Shown: one piece after another, positions 13,136-27,500 of the stretch | Layout: each line of letters starts with the position of its first letter | Numbering within the stretch: the stretch's first letter is position 1 | NCBI GenBank assembly: GCA_021234535.1 | Contig: SFZH01000008.1 | Location: 3,782,001 to 3,846,000, forward strand | DNA from: Stichopus chloronotus | Lineage: Eukaryota; Echinodermata; Holothuroidea; Aspidochirotida; Stichopodidae | Length of the DNA stretch: 64,000 nt | Direction: 5' to 3' | The notes under the pieces: generated by a model | The model's input: only the letters and a program-made list of their open reading frames with translations | What the model was told of the DNA's origin: nothing | Database searches by the model: none | Position numbers and translations under genes: made by a program

Positions 13136-16100
13136 AATCACACTGGTATCACCTAAAGAGGGCCTGTCTTTGTATAACCAGGATTCTCTTCTTCAACATT
13201 GATACTTTGAGTAGACCAACAATGGTCTCTACCTTGATCACACACCAGAGATTCTACCAAGGACACTATGACTGAAGCTACAAATCTACAAATTGCTACA
13301 AAAATTGTACTACAAATATGCAAATAGGCTGATGAAGAATCCATTGCTACTCTTTTTCTCCCTGCTTAATTGATTGCTATGGGACAAGTGAACACTGTTA
13401 AACAAAACCCCAAACACTACAATTCTGCAATTATCTTTGTCAGTTCTGTTTGTCTAAAAGGGCCACAGCTATGGAACATTAATTTCATTTGCATGTTTGA
13501 AAGCATGAAGAAAAACATGTTCTACACAAACTACACTTTGCAAATCCTGAGGGAAAAACTGGGAGATCTCATCTTGCAACTATCACAAAATAAATTACTT
13601 ATTACAATGTAAACAGCAATTATGATAAATAGATTTCAAGGTATTTCAATATGAATTTTACACACTAAATATTGATTGGTCCCCAAAACACTGCTATTGA
13701 AGTATCTTCTCAACAGATCTATCAAGAGGATGGAACACCTGTTCTCTCTGGACCCTGTGGGCGCTGCTGCAAAATATAAGGGGGGAGGGGGAACGAAAAC
13801 CGACAAAATCTCTACCAGGTGATATCTAGTGTTGTCCATGTCAATGTACACATTTTTACAAAGTATAGATTTCCCTTCTTCCCTGCAAATTCCTTTACAT
13901 GGTTTAAAACCTTTGAATTCTAATTAACCAAAATCAACAATTTATCAAATATTTACAAAGCAATTTGGATACACAATACTTTTTATTATAATTGGAAGTA
14001 CTGAACTTGTTTCTACATTCTCTGACTGACTCCTCTTCCCATATGTGGTCTTTGTGGGGGTCCTACTTTCTGAAAACCTCTCTACTAGCCTTCGTAATTT
14101 TGTCTAGTTATTGCAAGATTTACATCTGACTTAGAAACATGTCTTCTCTGCAAGGCTGCCAAGAGTACACAAACTCTAGTTACATTCCACAAGTGAAAAA
14201 GTAGCAATGTGTCAGTGTTATTTTCAGATCTAACAAGAGAAACAAAAAAGTACTGCAGTGTGGTTGCAATAAATTACACAGTTCGTTCAGGCAAATAAGA
14301 AAACTTTTCAGTGAGAATTCACAGTGAACTTGCAATGAGCTGACAAAGTTCTGGCAGAAGTGTACTGATGAGCAGGCGCCAGTCTTTAAGAATTAATGAT
14401 TATATGTCCTCGTTGCCAGGAATTGGTGCTTTACGTACAAATCAGTTGAGCTGTTCACACAAAAACTAAGCAAAGAGATAAAAGGGTATTTGAATTGAGC
14501 CTTCATCAAACTCTGACCATTTCCTCCTCTGAGTTGGAGAATGATGTACCTCCAGAGAATGGTGAACAACATATGGGGAAGCTGAGGCAGAAATACTCAG
14601 AAGTAAAGATGGATGACTTCTGCGAAACCACCATTGGCAGGAGGGTGGGACAGTGCACTGACAGAGGGAGATGTACACCTTTAAAAGCATATTACAGGAA
14701 GCTGGGACGTACTAGTTTGAACACAAAATGGTGTGCAGTAAAAACAGACAGTTATGTGTATCAATTAGCACATAGTGTATACTCACTTTTAAGTATTGTT
14801 GGACAAACAGAAATATTGAAATGCTGGAATGAAAAGGGAATTGATTGAACTAAATATAGGAGCAAAATTCTTTAACAATAATAGTCCAAAAAGCAGACCC
14901 AGTGGCACAGAAGTTTCCTAAGATGGCCAGTGGAGAGTAACATTACCGATGGCTGTCAATTTATTTCCATGTTACTTCATTAAATGCTGCCAAACCTGTT
15001 ACTGCCCATTGAGGCTAGTAGGTCTGCTGCAAAACTTGGTCATCAAAGAACCTACTAATAAGAAAAATATATGCTCCAAGAAATTTTTATTAACTATTTT
15101 TTAGTTAAACACCTTTTTAATCTTCAGAGTAAAGCAAAAGTTGTAAAACTGACTTTTGTGAGGTAGGTCTCTTTTTCTTTGCAGCAAGAACACCTGAAAA
15201 TAGCAGGAGTACGTGGATGCTTTAAATCATGTCTAGTTGACCGGTAGTGTGAATGCACACGAAAACGTTATGGCAAGCCATGTGCAAGCTGATGAACTGC
15301 TGTGCATTACAGAAATAACTGTGGAATCCTGAAGGAAAAGCAGAAAACAGACTTTGGGAGGATTGTCACAGCAGTGAGTTCCTCACAAAATGTATGATTA
15401 CTAAAAAAGGTGCTGCCAGTCTGTCTTTACCTGATATGTGCCTCCTAAAAAAAACAGCAACACTGGGAAAAGTAAGGGGGGGGGGGAAGGAAGACACTAT
15501 AAAGTTCATTGGAAGGAAAAATTGTAACTGCTAATGACTTTGATTTGACATATCAAAACTGTCATTGAAACTTTTAATACTGTAATTGGATGGGGAAGGC
15601 AGTGTAACAGATTTTGACCTTGGGTTCTCCTAACTTTGTCTTGACTCATATTCAACTGACGTAACTAGGGAAAAATAAAAAAAAGGAAAAAGAAAAAAGA
15701 AAAAGGATTAATGACTAAACTGTCTTAGCAAATCATGTTGTTTGGCAGGGAGGGGCAATACTTTGGAAAAGTGGAACTTGTTAAACTGACTGTAGGATGA
15801 ACATAATATCTATGTTTATAAGATATGCCTGAGGAGAAACTGCATTGATCAGTAAACTTTAAGGAGGTATGGCAAGTTAAGAGTGCATCGAAGGACAACC
15901 TAAATGAAGTTAGATGGTATCACACCGTAACAATTGCATTCACCACCTGGGTTCCTGGCAATACTGCTTAGTAACCACTCAGGCACAGAGAACATGAGGG
16001 AAAAATGCATCCACTTTACAATTTGTTCCCAATTGCAAATATAAGTATCCCATTGTAGTTACAGTGTTACTGTCAGACACATTCTACATTGAAGAATGCT

Positions 16101-17372
16101 GTTGCTTTTTAGACTAAGGATGAAACAATCATGTCCTACAGGGGCTAGTCACCAACTGTTAGAATATATGAAGGGTGACAGGTAAGTCTGTTGTGAGAGG
16201 ACATCAACTATCCTAAAGCAGCAGAGACCTTGCATTGCTCTGAGCCATAGACTCATGAATTTTAACCCATAACAAGCCTAACAACAGCAGTCACCACCAA
16301 AATGCAACTCACAAAATATGACAGATTCTAGAAAATGACAGTGAATGACATTGAAATGACTTACTGTGCAATACATAGAAAACATGTTTTGCAACCACAA
16401 CATGAATGAAAATGGTCTGAGGTGTCATATTTGCCACAGAAAGGGTAATGCATCACGATGGAATTCACTATCGTGGATGTGTCTCCATCACCAGGGTGTG
16501 AATCATACCACTAGTTAGCCTGAACAATCACTAGCTATGAACAATTACCATGTAGATGAATGGAATAGACTTAAGCTAGTGAAACCCTATGTGAATGCTG
16601 TATCTGTCCATAAAGATAGATCTCAGAGACGTGTCAGACACAACCAAAACACAATGACTACCACTTTGTTGATAGGATATCACTGCTCAACTCTGCATGA
16701 GATGCAAGTTCAAACCTCAAAGAACCAAGGGTTCAGTCTAAGCAATGTGGGGCAATTACATATTTCCAAAATATCCTATTCCTACCAATGAACTATTAAA
16801 CCTGAACTCCATACTTAGTGAACTTTCAGTGGCCTCATATAGATACGGAATGGAGACACGGTTACAATGTTTCAACGATGACATCTTTAGCCAGGTTCAA
16901 AAGGATTCACTGAGTTGTAAACATAGTGACCACAGAGAGGAATGTCTGAGGATATTGTTGCTGTTAAATTTTTATGCCAGGGGTATGTTTAATCCTCTCA
17001 AGATGCTACAGTTTAGAAGTACATTGCAGCCTAGGTTTTCCATCCGTAATTTCTCCACTCCTACCACTTTTCCACTGATAACTTTTGCTGTGGCTTTAGT
17101 AAGAGGAACTGTGAATCTAACAATCTGTTGAGGAGTGAAGTTAAAAACAAAATAAAAAGAGACTGACTAAGCAAAAGTAATGGAGAGTAACAAAGTAAAA
17201 CCACAAAGAGAGAAAATGGACAGGGAGGAGTGTGTTCCGTTCAAGTCAAACCCTGCCGTGAACAGAAAGGATGAGCCTCGTTTACATGTTTCTATATATA
17301 TGTAAAAGTAATACAAAGGAAAACAAAAGGCAAAAAAAAAAAGGAAAAGGAAACTATAAAAGAAATCAAGTA
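13136..17372. other. Downstream region of the zinc-finger gene, possible 3' UTR
   Basis: No transposon ends or convincing exons were recognised. The open frames at 14495-14848 and 16745-17131 (plus) have no recognisable domain. Minus-strand AATAAA-like sites occur, for example opposite TTTATT near 14963 and 15088, but the true polyadenylation site cannot be chosen. A poly-G run is at 15476-15486. Absence of repeats compared with neighbouring introns is consistent with a long 3' UTR, but this is inference. Confidence 0.35.
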
Positions 17373-18583
17373 CTATGACCTAAGTGAAGAGAATCCTGGT
17401 AATGGGGGATAGCCTGCATTGAAGAGAGGAAAGTGAACTTGAGGGTACAGAGAGGAGGGGACAGGTGGTATCATGTGATCCTTATCCCTCTTGTCATCTT
17501 TGGTCCCTTCACCAGCATCCTTGTCATTTTTCATAACCTTGGACGCCTCCTGCGGTGGAGCATGTGCATGGGTCCGTGGTATCACCAGGTTCTGGTTGGG
17601 CTGGAATCCTGGTGGCTGGGTTGAGGGGGGTGAGGTTATACCATGGAGGTGAGGTGCTGTGCTGGCAGGTATCCTCTTGAAAGGAACCTGGGAGGGGATG
17701 TTGTTCATCTCAGCAGCCACGGTGGCAGGCGGCTGCTGGGGTGGCTGTTCCTGGGGGTGCTTGCTGGCCAGGTGCTTCTCCAGGTACAATTCCTGCACAT
17801 ACGTCTTACCACAGACTCCACAGGAGAACCTCCTCTCACGCCGTGTGTTCTCGTGGGACTGCACATGGTTCTGGAGCTTCTCAAGGACATCAAAGGCCCT
17901 GTAGCAGTCAGGGCATTTGTAGGGCTTGTCCTTGTTGTGCCTCCTCCAGTGTTGCTGGAGGTTGGATAACTGAGTGAATGCCTTCTCGCAGCCATCGTGG
18001 CGGCAACGATAGGGCCGCTGGCCAGTGTGCGTACGAGTGTGCTGTTGCAGGTGGGAGAGCTGGCGAAAGTTCTTATCGCAGTAAGAGCAATTGTAGGGCT
18101 TCTCCCCAGTGTGGATGCGCGAATGTTGGTTTAGGTAGGAGGTACTGGCAAAACCCTTGTTGCAGACGGCACACTTGTATGGTTTCCCCTCGGTGTGTGA
18201 CCGACTGTGCATGACCACATCGGATCGGTTGAAGAACCTAAGTGGGCACATCTTACATTTGTACTCTCGTATTTCACTTCTCTCACCCACGGCCACCCTC
18301 TCATTCAACTCTGCTACTTTTGCAGGGTCGTAGTTCATCTTTGGAACCGAGCTTCCTGCATCCTTCTGAGCATTATTGGACAGCCTTGAGTCTTTCTTGT
18401 TGAGTGAGCCCTTGGGGCGGCCCCTCTGGCGGGATGTACCAGGTCCACTGTGGGGCTTCTTAACTCCGTTGTCATGGTTCGGCGTAGAGGACGACAGCAG
18501 CGAATCAAGCACCTCCAGGTCATAACTCAGCCGCTGCGAAGAACTGCTTGGAACAGAACAGCTTGTGGTAGGTACAAAGGTTT
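17373..18583 (-). CDS. ZNF362/ZNF384-like: Zinc-finger gene terminal exon: AT-hook-like motif, six C2H2 fingers, proline-rich tail
   Basis: The acceptor is a pyrimidine-rich TTATTGTCTTTGCAG on the minus strand ending at 18584. The frame opens at once, about 24 residues before the point where a GTG-initiated frame would begin at 18512. Counting from that GTG, the RGRPKG motif is at 30-35. Fingers are at 84-106, 112-134, 140-162, 168-192 (with a four-residue CxxxxC spacing), 198-220 and 229-252. The tail to residue 379 is rich in Pro, His and Lys. All zinc-binding Cys and His pairs are intact. Confidence 0.92.
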
Positions 18584-21500
18584 CTGCAAAGACAATAAAT
18601 AGAGAAATATACTATACAGTCATTGTAATATACTCAGAAGGATGAGATGGCTACAGTTGTATTAGGAAGTGATATGCCATCACTTGTAATTGAAACTACC
18701 ATGGTGACTATAGTTTGATGAACTTGCACCTCTCACATACAGCAAAAAAGTACAATCAAACTCCTTTTACAAAATTGCCAACCGAATCACATCAGTTATT
18801 AATACTCATATCACCAACTTAGTCATGCTCAATGTATGTAATGGGCTTTCAATGAAGTAGATAACCATTTTACTCAAACTTGCAGAAGATGTTAGAACAA
18901 CTTTAGGCAGCTTTAGGTCCCCCCCCCTCCAATTTTCTGCTTCACAAAAATGCGAAATTAGTTTTCCACTTTTCAAATTTCATTTTTTCTTCCACTCTCA
19001 ATTTTCCTTTTCCATGGATTTACATTTCAATTTCAAGTTTCTGTGATCTTCTGTGATATTCACTTTCTCTTGCAAGATGCCCTATGTGTGTACAAAAGCA
19101 TGCAGTGCTATAGAATCTTTGCTTCAAACAATGTAAGGATGAAAACTATTTCATTGATAAAAAAGTTCGAACAGAAAATCATTTAAAATTGCTACATTAG
19201 TTCAAAAGTTTCAGAAAATGTGTATTTCACGGAAACCAAATTATATTACCCACACTTGAAAAAAAGATACAAAAAATTGTTACATGTACAGTGATATTTA
19301 AACAATTAGCCTAACCACCTCGGAGATTATGTACCTATTTCATCGTGTGAAAGTGAACAATCGACAATTTGTAAGTTAAAGGAGTTCATGTTATTTAAAG
19401 AAATGTTTACTAGGTTTTATCATTCATCCCAAAGGCTTAAAATATTGAGATTCAAGATTTGAATTTGTAGAAAGAAGACTTCTTTGAGAGTTGTGATATA
19501 GCACTACAGTAGCATTAGTTTTGACCTATGCATGTTTTCATGTGGCCTAGGCATACTGTGGTCAGTGCTGGCAATCATGGAGAATGCTCGGTTGATTCAA
19601 ACAGGTGTTGCTGTCAGCTACAGCAGGTCTGCTGTAACTTGTGTGTTACCCTTCACATCGTGTTTGTTAACATAGTTCCTTTGATACATAAATTGTATGC
19701 AAAGTTTATTCAGAAAGATTAAAACAGCTGTAAAGCATAAAACTTCATTAATGAAACTTTTTTTTTCATGTTTCTGATTTTGTGATTTCTGGTTTTGTGA
19801 TATAGCACTACAGTAGCATTAGTTTTGACCTATGCATGTTTCATGTGGCCTAGGCATACTGTAGTCAGTGCTGGCACTCATGGAGAATGCTCGGTTGATT
19901 CAAACAGGTGTTGCTGTCAGCTGCAGCAGGTCTGCTGTAACTTGTGTGTTACCGTTCACATCGTGTTTGTTAACATAGTTCCTTTGATACATAAATTGTA
20001 TGCAAAGTTTATTCAGAAAACTTAAAACAGCTGTAAAGCATAAAAATTTATTAATTAAACTTTTCTTTTCATGCATCTCTAGAATTTTTTCCTAAAATTG
20101 GTAATTTCCATGAATTTCTATAGAAAAGTTCAATTTTCATTTTTTTTCTCTTTGGAAAGTCAGTGGCCACACAGTTTCTTTCCTTTGCAGCTAAATAAAG
20201 CACAAAACCTGGATCTACTTTAATTTTTCCCTTGGCAGTGTACCTCAACAAGATGCTGACAATGTGACACAGTAGGAAAGGGTGCCATTTCAAGAAAACA
20301 ATGAAAAGATATGTAAGACAACAAAGATATGTAAGATGCAAATGGAACATTCTGTCATGTATGACAGTTATTAATGTACCAGTTCTGCAAGACTTTGTCT
20401 CAATGTCCTACGATACCACAGTTATTGCTTTAGTTCTCCACAAATATGACAAATTACAAGGCCAGATGTTCATAGAAGCTTTGAAGCATAATTAACAGAT
20501 TCACTTTCTGATGAAAAGTAATTTCATAGGCTTGCCTTCAAACCATGATTTTCACTTAAAGATTCTATGACAAAAAATTACAGTTCTTTCTAAGGATTTA
20601 ACAATGTAATTCTGCATTGTCCCCCATTGTTTGCATGTACTGTAATACTTTGCTTGGTGGTTTTCAGGTATCAAGTCTCATTGGTATCCAGCTTTTAGTC
20701 TGTTTTATTGCTTCACCTTTTGCAGGTATCCAGCTTTAAGAAATGCAAGTGCACTGCTACCTCCCCAAAATAAATGATGCCTAAACCAGACAGCTTATGA
20801 TGTGAATAACAACCAGTACTGGAAGCTGGAATGACAGTGTTCACTCTGAATACTATTAAACATTGACATAAACATGGCTACAGTATGCATTCATTACTGC
20901 TCCATGCATTGCAAATGTACATTAAATCACTCTATGGATGTACAACTGACCAGCAAAAGACAAAAAACCCAAAAAGTCAATAAAAACACCAGAAAGTCAA
21001 AGGACTTAGTGATTCCTTGCCTATATTTATGATGAACAAAAGATAACCAACATACCAATTTTGAAGTTCTCTCACCATACCCTCCTTGATCCTTGACATA
21101 CCAAGTCTAAAACATTATCAAAGTATCATTTTGGCCGACCTCATGTGACCTTTGAACATCATAAAAAATGAAAGATATCATCTACTCATCAAGAGTTGCC
21201 AATGTTACCAGTGGAAAATTCCAGCACAAATCAGTCACTGATATATTTTCTTTACAGGGTCTTCAAACTTCCACCTATGGTGACCTCATATGACCTCTGA
21301 CCTCCATGAAAAACAGTAGGGATCATCTACTTACAATGGATAGCCTATACACTAAGTTTGAACATCCAGCAACTTTTCCTTCTGGAGATATGGTGTTTTT
21401 AAGGTTTCTAAACTATGACAGGTTCTGATTACCTTGTGTGGCCTTTGACCTCATTAAAACATGATGGACATTATGTACTCATCAAGCACAACCAAGGTTT

Positions 21501-24500
21501 AAGGGTTTGAAGTTCCAGCCACTTTCAGCAGCTGAGATTGCTTACTTAATAGGTTTTCATAGTTTTTCCTCTGGTGACCTCAAATGACCATTGACCTACC
21601 TGGAAAACAATAGGGATCACATATTACATTGGACTACCTACATACCAACTTTCAACTTCACGCAACATTCCCTCATACTGTAGAGATAACAGGTTTACAA
21701 GGTTCCAAGTTATGTCCTTTACTGACCTCATGTGACCTTTGACCTCATCAAAACTTGACAGACATCATCTACTAATCAAGTGCTACCAGGAGTTTACATT
21801 TGAAGTTCTAGCAACATTCAGTTCCTGAGATATCCTCCTTGATAGGTTTTGATATTCTCCTCTGGTGATCTCAAATGACCTTTGACCTACCTGGAAAAGA
21901 ATAGGGGCCATCTACTCACAGTGGACTACCGAAACCAACTTACAAGTTAAGTAAGTTTCCCTCACTGAGATACCATGTTCACGTTTTCAAGCTATGTCCT
22001 CTACTGACCCCATGTGACATTTGACCTTATCAAAACTTGACAGAGATCATCTACTTATCAAGTGCTACCAATGGTTTAAGTTTGAGGTTACAGCAATTTT
22101 CAGTTGCTGAGATATCCTCCTTAATAGGTTTTCACACTTTTCCATTTGGTGACTTCAAATGACATTTGACCTACCCAAAAAGAATAGGAACCATCTACTC
22201 TCTATGTACTACCTACACACCAACTTTGAAGTGCAAGTAACTTTCAATTCTTGGGTGTGTTCTTCAGTGTGTACAAGCCAAGGTGTCACACACACATCCA
22301 GATAAACACCGCCAAACGAAGACCCCTTCATTTTACTAGTCAACCGTGGACGGCTGTAGATAAACATTGTAGTAGGTTATAATGATGGAAAATAATGCCC
22401 TTTGCCACAACAAAAAATGGTGGCGCTCAAAATGTTTTCAATTGATAGTAATCACTGCAATAGTGAGTGTGTATCGCTTTTTCTCTAGGGAATCATGGAC
22501 ATGATACCTTACACACATACACCTGCAAATGAAGATGTACAGTAACCCAACACTATCTCTGTGGGACTTAGTCTATACTCCTTCAAATTCAATAGATAGC
22601 TTCATACTTGAAACAAGGACCATTCTCAATTCAAGACGGGTCCCCAATTGGTAGGTGCATTTCCCTACCAACGCCCCCAAATAACACCAATTATCACAGC
22701 ATAAAAACACACGCCATCACCATCGCATAGATTCCTTGCCTGCCTTCGGCGAGGAATCAACAAGACCCCGAATGGACTCTGTGCTTCCTTGCGTGATCAT
22801 TTCAACAACTTCTGTCTTAACTATGGATAATTCACATGTTATCCATTACCATAGTGCTTATCTGAACTAGGAGGCAGCATGCAATGTCCTTTATAAAACT
22901 GCAGAAACAGCATGCTGGCTGTTGCAGAAATAATCTCAACAAAACCAATGAGGAAAGTTAACAACCATCACTTACTGTAGAACCTGTCTTCCCCTCTGTT
23001 GATCTACAGGTATATTTTCAAACTGGGAGTTAAAGAGGAACCATAGAGGGTGTTTGTCGCATGTTCTTCCTTCTTAAAGTTGTGTGACATAAAAATGACA
23101 TTTTGGAGTATTGGGAACATTAATCATTGAAAATGCTAAAAATAGCCACAAATTTCATAAAATCCATCAAAGATTGACAAATTTACAGGAACATTATTGT
23201 CTCACAGCTACATCAGGAATAAACATTGTCTAACTATACAAATTTGTGATGTCAAGTGATGGACTCTTATGATACTGTACAGTATGTCTTATATTAATCC
23301 TTTGTCTACTTAAAGTGAATTTCAAGGACATTAGAGAATTTTAAATGCCCAGAGGATTTTATTTTGGAAGTTGCATTTTCTTCTTCAAAAATATCAATAT
23401 CACTTACCAATGTCAAACTCGGTAATTAAGAGGCAATATATCGACCTAACAAAGGAAATACTAATTCTGTGCAACACTCCACATCATCTGTTTTACATTT
23501 TTATCAAACTTTGAAATGTCATATCTCAAAAACAGTAATAGATATAAACAACGACATTCCAACATTGCAACTTCTGAATGAAGCCAGCTCTTTTCTAAAA
23601 GGAAATCACGCAACCTAAGTTCAAGAATTTTTTTAATATTCCACCCAAAATTTAACAGATCTACAACTCCTTAGGCATCGCCCAGACAGTCTACTCCCCC
23701 CTCCATTGCCATTTAATGAATCCATAGTTCACTTGCATAACTGTGGGAGTGTGGGTGTGGATGTTTTCTTTAAATTATGTTTTCCTACCAGGTATGATGT
23801 AAAACAATGTACAATGCAATTTTTTTCACACACAGATATGTCACCAGGCCCTTTATTTGCATGTTTGTTTGTTTGTACTTGGTATTTAAAGCATACCGTA
23901 ACTGCTGAGTTTGATCAGAAAATGGATGATAATGGAGATAAACATGGGTTTCCCAAACATTCAAATAAAAATATCTACAATAAATGACCTGCTATGATTT
24001 TTTTAGTTTTTATTGAGTGGGTGTGTGTGTGTTTGTGGAGGCCTCTGCCACACTAGTCTTAAACCAACAAGGTGGGCTAATGATGTAACATTTGACTTTC
24101 AACTAACACCAGATGTCAACTTCATTGTTTTCATGCAACATTTTGATATGCAGTTTAAGGACAAATATTGCAGGCAGCTGTGAGATGGACTTTTCATACC
24201 ATTCCATGTATCTCCCAATGACAGTAACCCCTAATTACAAATGATACCAAGATTATGCTGGCTTTATAGCTGAAATTTCTACCAAAAATTCACAAACTAA
24301 GAAGTAACCACGATTTCCAATAAAATTCTTGGTTTGGGAATTAGATAGCGACATATTCATCTCATATAACCTATATATGCATTACGGTATTGACCACGGT
24401 CTAGCATCTGACTATTTTGTGTGTGTATGCATGTATCTGGTCACTGCCCATCCGTAATTGCCAGCCTTTTGGTCTTGCATCGAAGTTTTCTAGCACGCTA

Positions 24501-27500
24501 CAGCATGGTCAGTACAGTAATACAAAGGTTATATGAGGTTAGAGAGAAGCGCTGTGGATTCAAATTTTCCTCAACGTGTGAAAACTTTGATAGGTTTACA
24601 ATGAGTTTAGCTAGCCTTCTCAGGGAATGTCCTCCTTTTCTTACCATCAAATGATTTAATGCTATTTGTCACTTTAGAGGGATCTCAATTTGAATAACTC
24701 ATAAAACTGCATTGATAAATATTAGTGTTTGCATTGATTCCTAAAACTCAGAATTGGGTAATTTTCTCTCATACCTATCGGGTACCCAATCAAAAAGTCA
24801 CTTAATTGTTAAGAGTGTTATTTCCACGGTAGCGTAGATCACATTTGTGTGGAGGCATCTAACCATTACACTACATACACTTGCCTACACCTCCTCATGA
24901 ATAGGAACACCTATAAAGAAGAAAATTTGATTTTGAGCCATTAACTGTGTGTGATAGGTAATCTTTGGTATCTGACACAGTGTGTTTACACAGCAGTTGT
25001 GTTGCTTTCCCTTTATGAAGGAATCGGCTAGTAATTTTGGATTCCCCACGACTCACCGGTGTGGGAATTCACTATGAGTGACTATACTTTCCCTTGCTTA
25101 CTAATGCATTAAGTTTGAACTAACTCAAAGTGCAATTGAAATCTATTCTGACACTGGGTTCGTTTTCCCCCCCCCCCCCCTTTTGTTTTTGGAGAGATGT
25201 AATATATGTACAAGAAAAAGATTTTAAGAAGTCCCTTGCTGGTTGAGGGGTCACCGGAGGATACAAGGACAAAAGAAAAACAATAGTTGGACTCCCCCTC
25301 CTCCAAGGGGAGGGTTAAGTATACCAACACCAGTGAGCTGTAGAGAATTCACATTGTAGACATATACTTACCCCTTGCTTTATACTCATACATTAGAGTG
25401 ACAACGTAAGTGGAAATCGGTAGGAGGTCACCGGGAGGTACCAAGGATGGCACGGCCAAACGCCACTTTGGCGCTTAGAGTATCAGCGAGGTAACAAGCG
25501 ACAAACATGGTAGGTGTTTTCCAGGCTGCTGCCTTGAGGATGTCCTCAATGGGCAATCTGGAAACAACGGCTTCGATGTCACTTGCCCCTGGACATCGTG
25601 AGCCCTGATTTGTCCCTGGGTATTGGGACTGATGATCTTGGTCAGACAACACGGAATAATGTCCCTGGACCCTGAGGAATACGGGCAACTAGGGAGGATA
25701 AAAAGGCTATCGGACAGATGAATCTCCTTCGTCCCATGGAGATACAATTTCAGCGCTATGACCAGACACCAGCTTCTATCCTAGTTGACGGAGGATGCTG
25801 GGGAAATCTACGGGATTAAGATGAACCCTGGCCTAAGTGTCTGAAACTTCTCCAGAAACAAAGGATCGGGAACCATGCGAACCCCATGGTTCTCCAACCT
25901 AAGATGGCGGGGATTGACAGACAAGTCCTGGAAGCAACTTCTCCGTCTCTCCAATGCCAACTGCCACTAGGAACAAAGTCTTGCGAGTCAAGTGCTCCAG
26001 GGGGCAAGAATGCATTGGCTTGAATAGGGTCTGGGCAAGTGCTTGCAAGACCCTGAATGACAGGCCTAGAGTTAGCCATCCCCTGGAGCAGCTGGGTAAG
26101 GACCACACCTGAGTCCACCGTGAACCTATCCAGGAACCACAGTGGATCGCCATGATGGCTGAGTGGTAGTTCTTGATGGTATTGACCTGTTTGCCCTTAT
26201 CCAACAGGTGCATCAAGAACTGGAAGACTTGGGCAGAGAATTCTCATGGTCTGCACATGACCCACGGAACTTGGTAAGTCAAGAATTGTACGGCAGAGGG
26301 TCCACTCGCTGACGTTTTCAGGAATTGCCTGAGCTCTAAGGAAATTCCAGAGACTAGGGCCAGAAGGGAGGGGGCAGTTCCAGTGGAAGATCCACCAGCA
26401 GATGGAGGAGCAGTGGGGACCACAGTTGTCGGGGTCATCAACAACACTCCGGCCCTTGATGCTTGAATTTTGAGCAGTACCCCATGGATGATCGTGAACG
26501 GTGGGAATGCATAGGTCCAAGTCGTCACAGGGCAGGGACGGTGCGTCTACTGTACTACCCAAGCCCTCGGATGGAAGAACCTGAAGCAGAAGACAGGAAG
26601 CTTGGCTTTTTCCATCATCCCAAATAGATCTAGGATAACTTGATCAAAATGTACAAAGGCTCCGTAGCGAAAATCAGCTACTGTATGCATCTTGACGTGA
26701 TCCAACTACCTGCAGTTACTCAATCTGGGTCCGAGTGGGAATGAAAAGAACTATGGTTAGGCCATTTAATGGCCTCTCTACCATTAAAAGAACCACAATA
26801 GATACATTCGCCAGCATTCAGCTGGCTTATCAATCCAATGAGTTCAGATACATCTGTGTTCATGAAATATTAGTGTCAAACCTAGTGTGAAATCTGGGAT
26901 TGTTAATATTGCTAACCTTGTTCTCCACACTTCAACTTTATTGTTTTATCTTCTTTTTTTGGCATTTTCTTCTCAGGGCAACTGAAATGTTTGCAAACCA
27001 TTGAAATGCCGTATAAAGCTACTGCACTGCTACTGCAATCACTGTTTCTAGTGATAGTCGCGTGCTTGCATGCTTGCAGAAAGGCACTCTGTTGCCGAGT
27101 TCACTTAGTCGCCCCTGCACCGTTACATACAGTACATTCTTCACTGTTTGAAGACAGTTTGACATGTAACTTCAGAAATTTTATCCGAACTCCAGATACT
27201 AAAAGTGGAATGGATTACTGCAAAAAGAGCTTACATACATTTGATATGTTATGTGAATGTTTTCCTTTCTGATTTCTTGGAATATTTATTGTTTTCCTTA
27301 CTGTTGTATCTCATTAACTTATGTGGTAAAATTAAAAGTTAATCTATTAAGGGGTGTCTACCATTGTCACAAAGTTTCACCAGCTGCAATGAGATTGCTT
27401 GTGCAATACTGTACAGCTAGCGACGGCATGGTTACTATTACCGGGTCAGAGCAGTCCTTTTGTAAAATATGGGGGGGTTTTTCGGGGTTCACAGTCGTGA

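Noticed and set aside
14495..14848. 117-codon plus-strand open frame
   Set aside because: An opposite-strand frame overlaps it, and it has no family signal or plausible gene context.
16745..17131. 128-codon plus-strand open frame
   Set aside because: No recognisable domain and no flanking splice or promoter support. It lies opposite the probable 3' UTR of the zinc-finger gene.
17433..18389. Several plus and minus frames over the zinc-finger exon
   Set aside because: They are alternative-frame shadows of the six-finger coding sequence.
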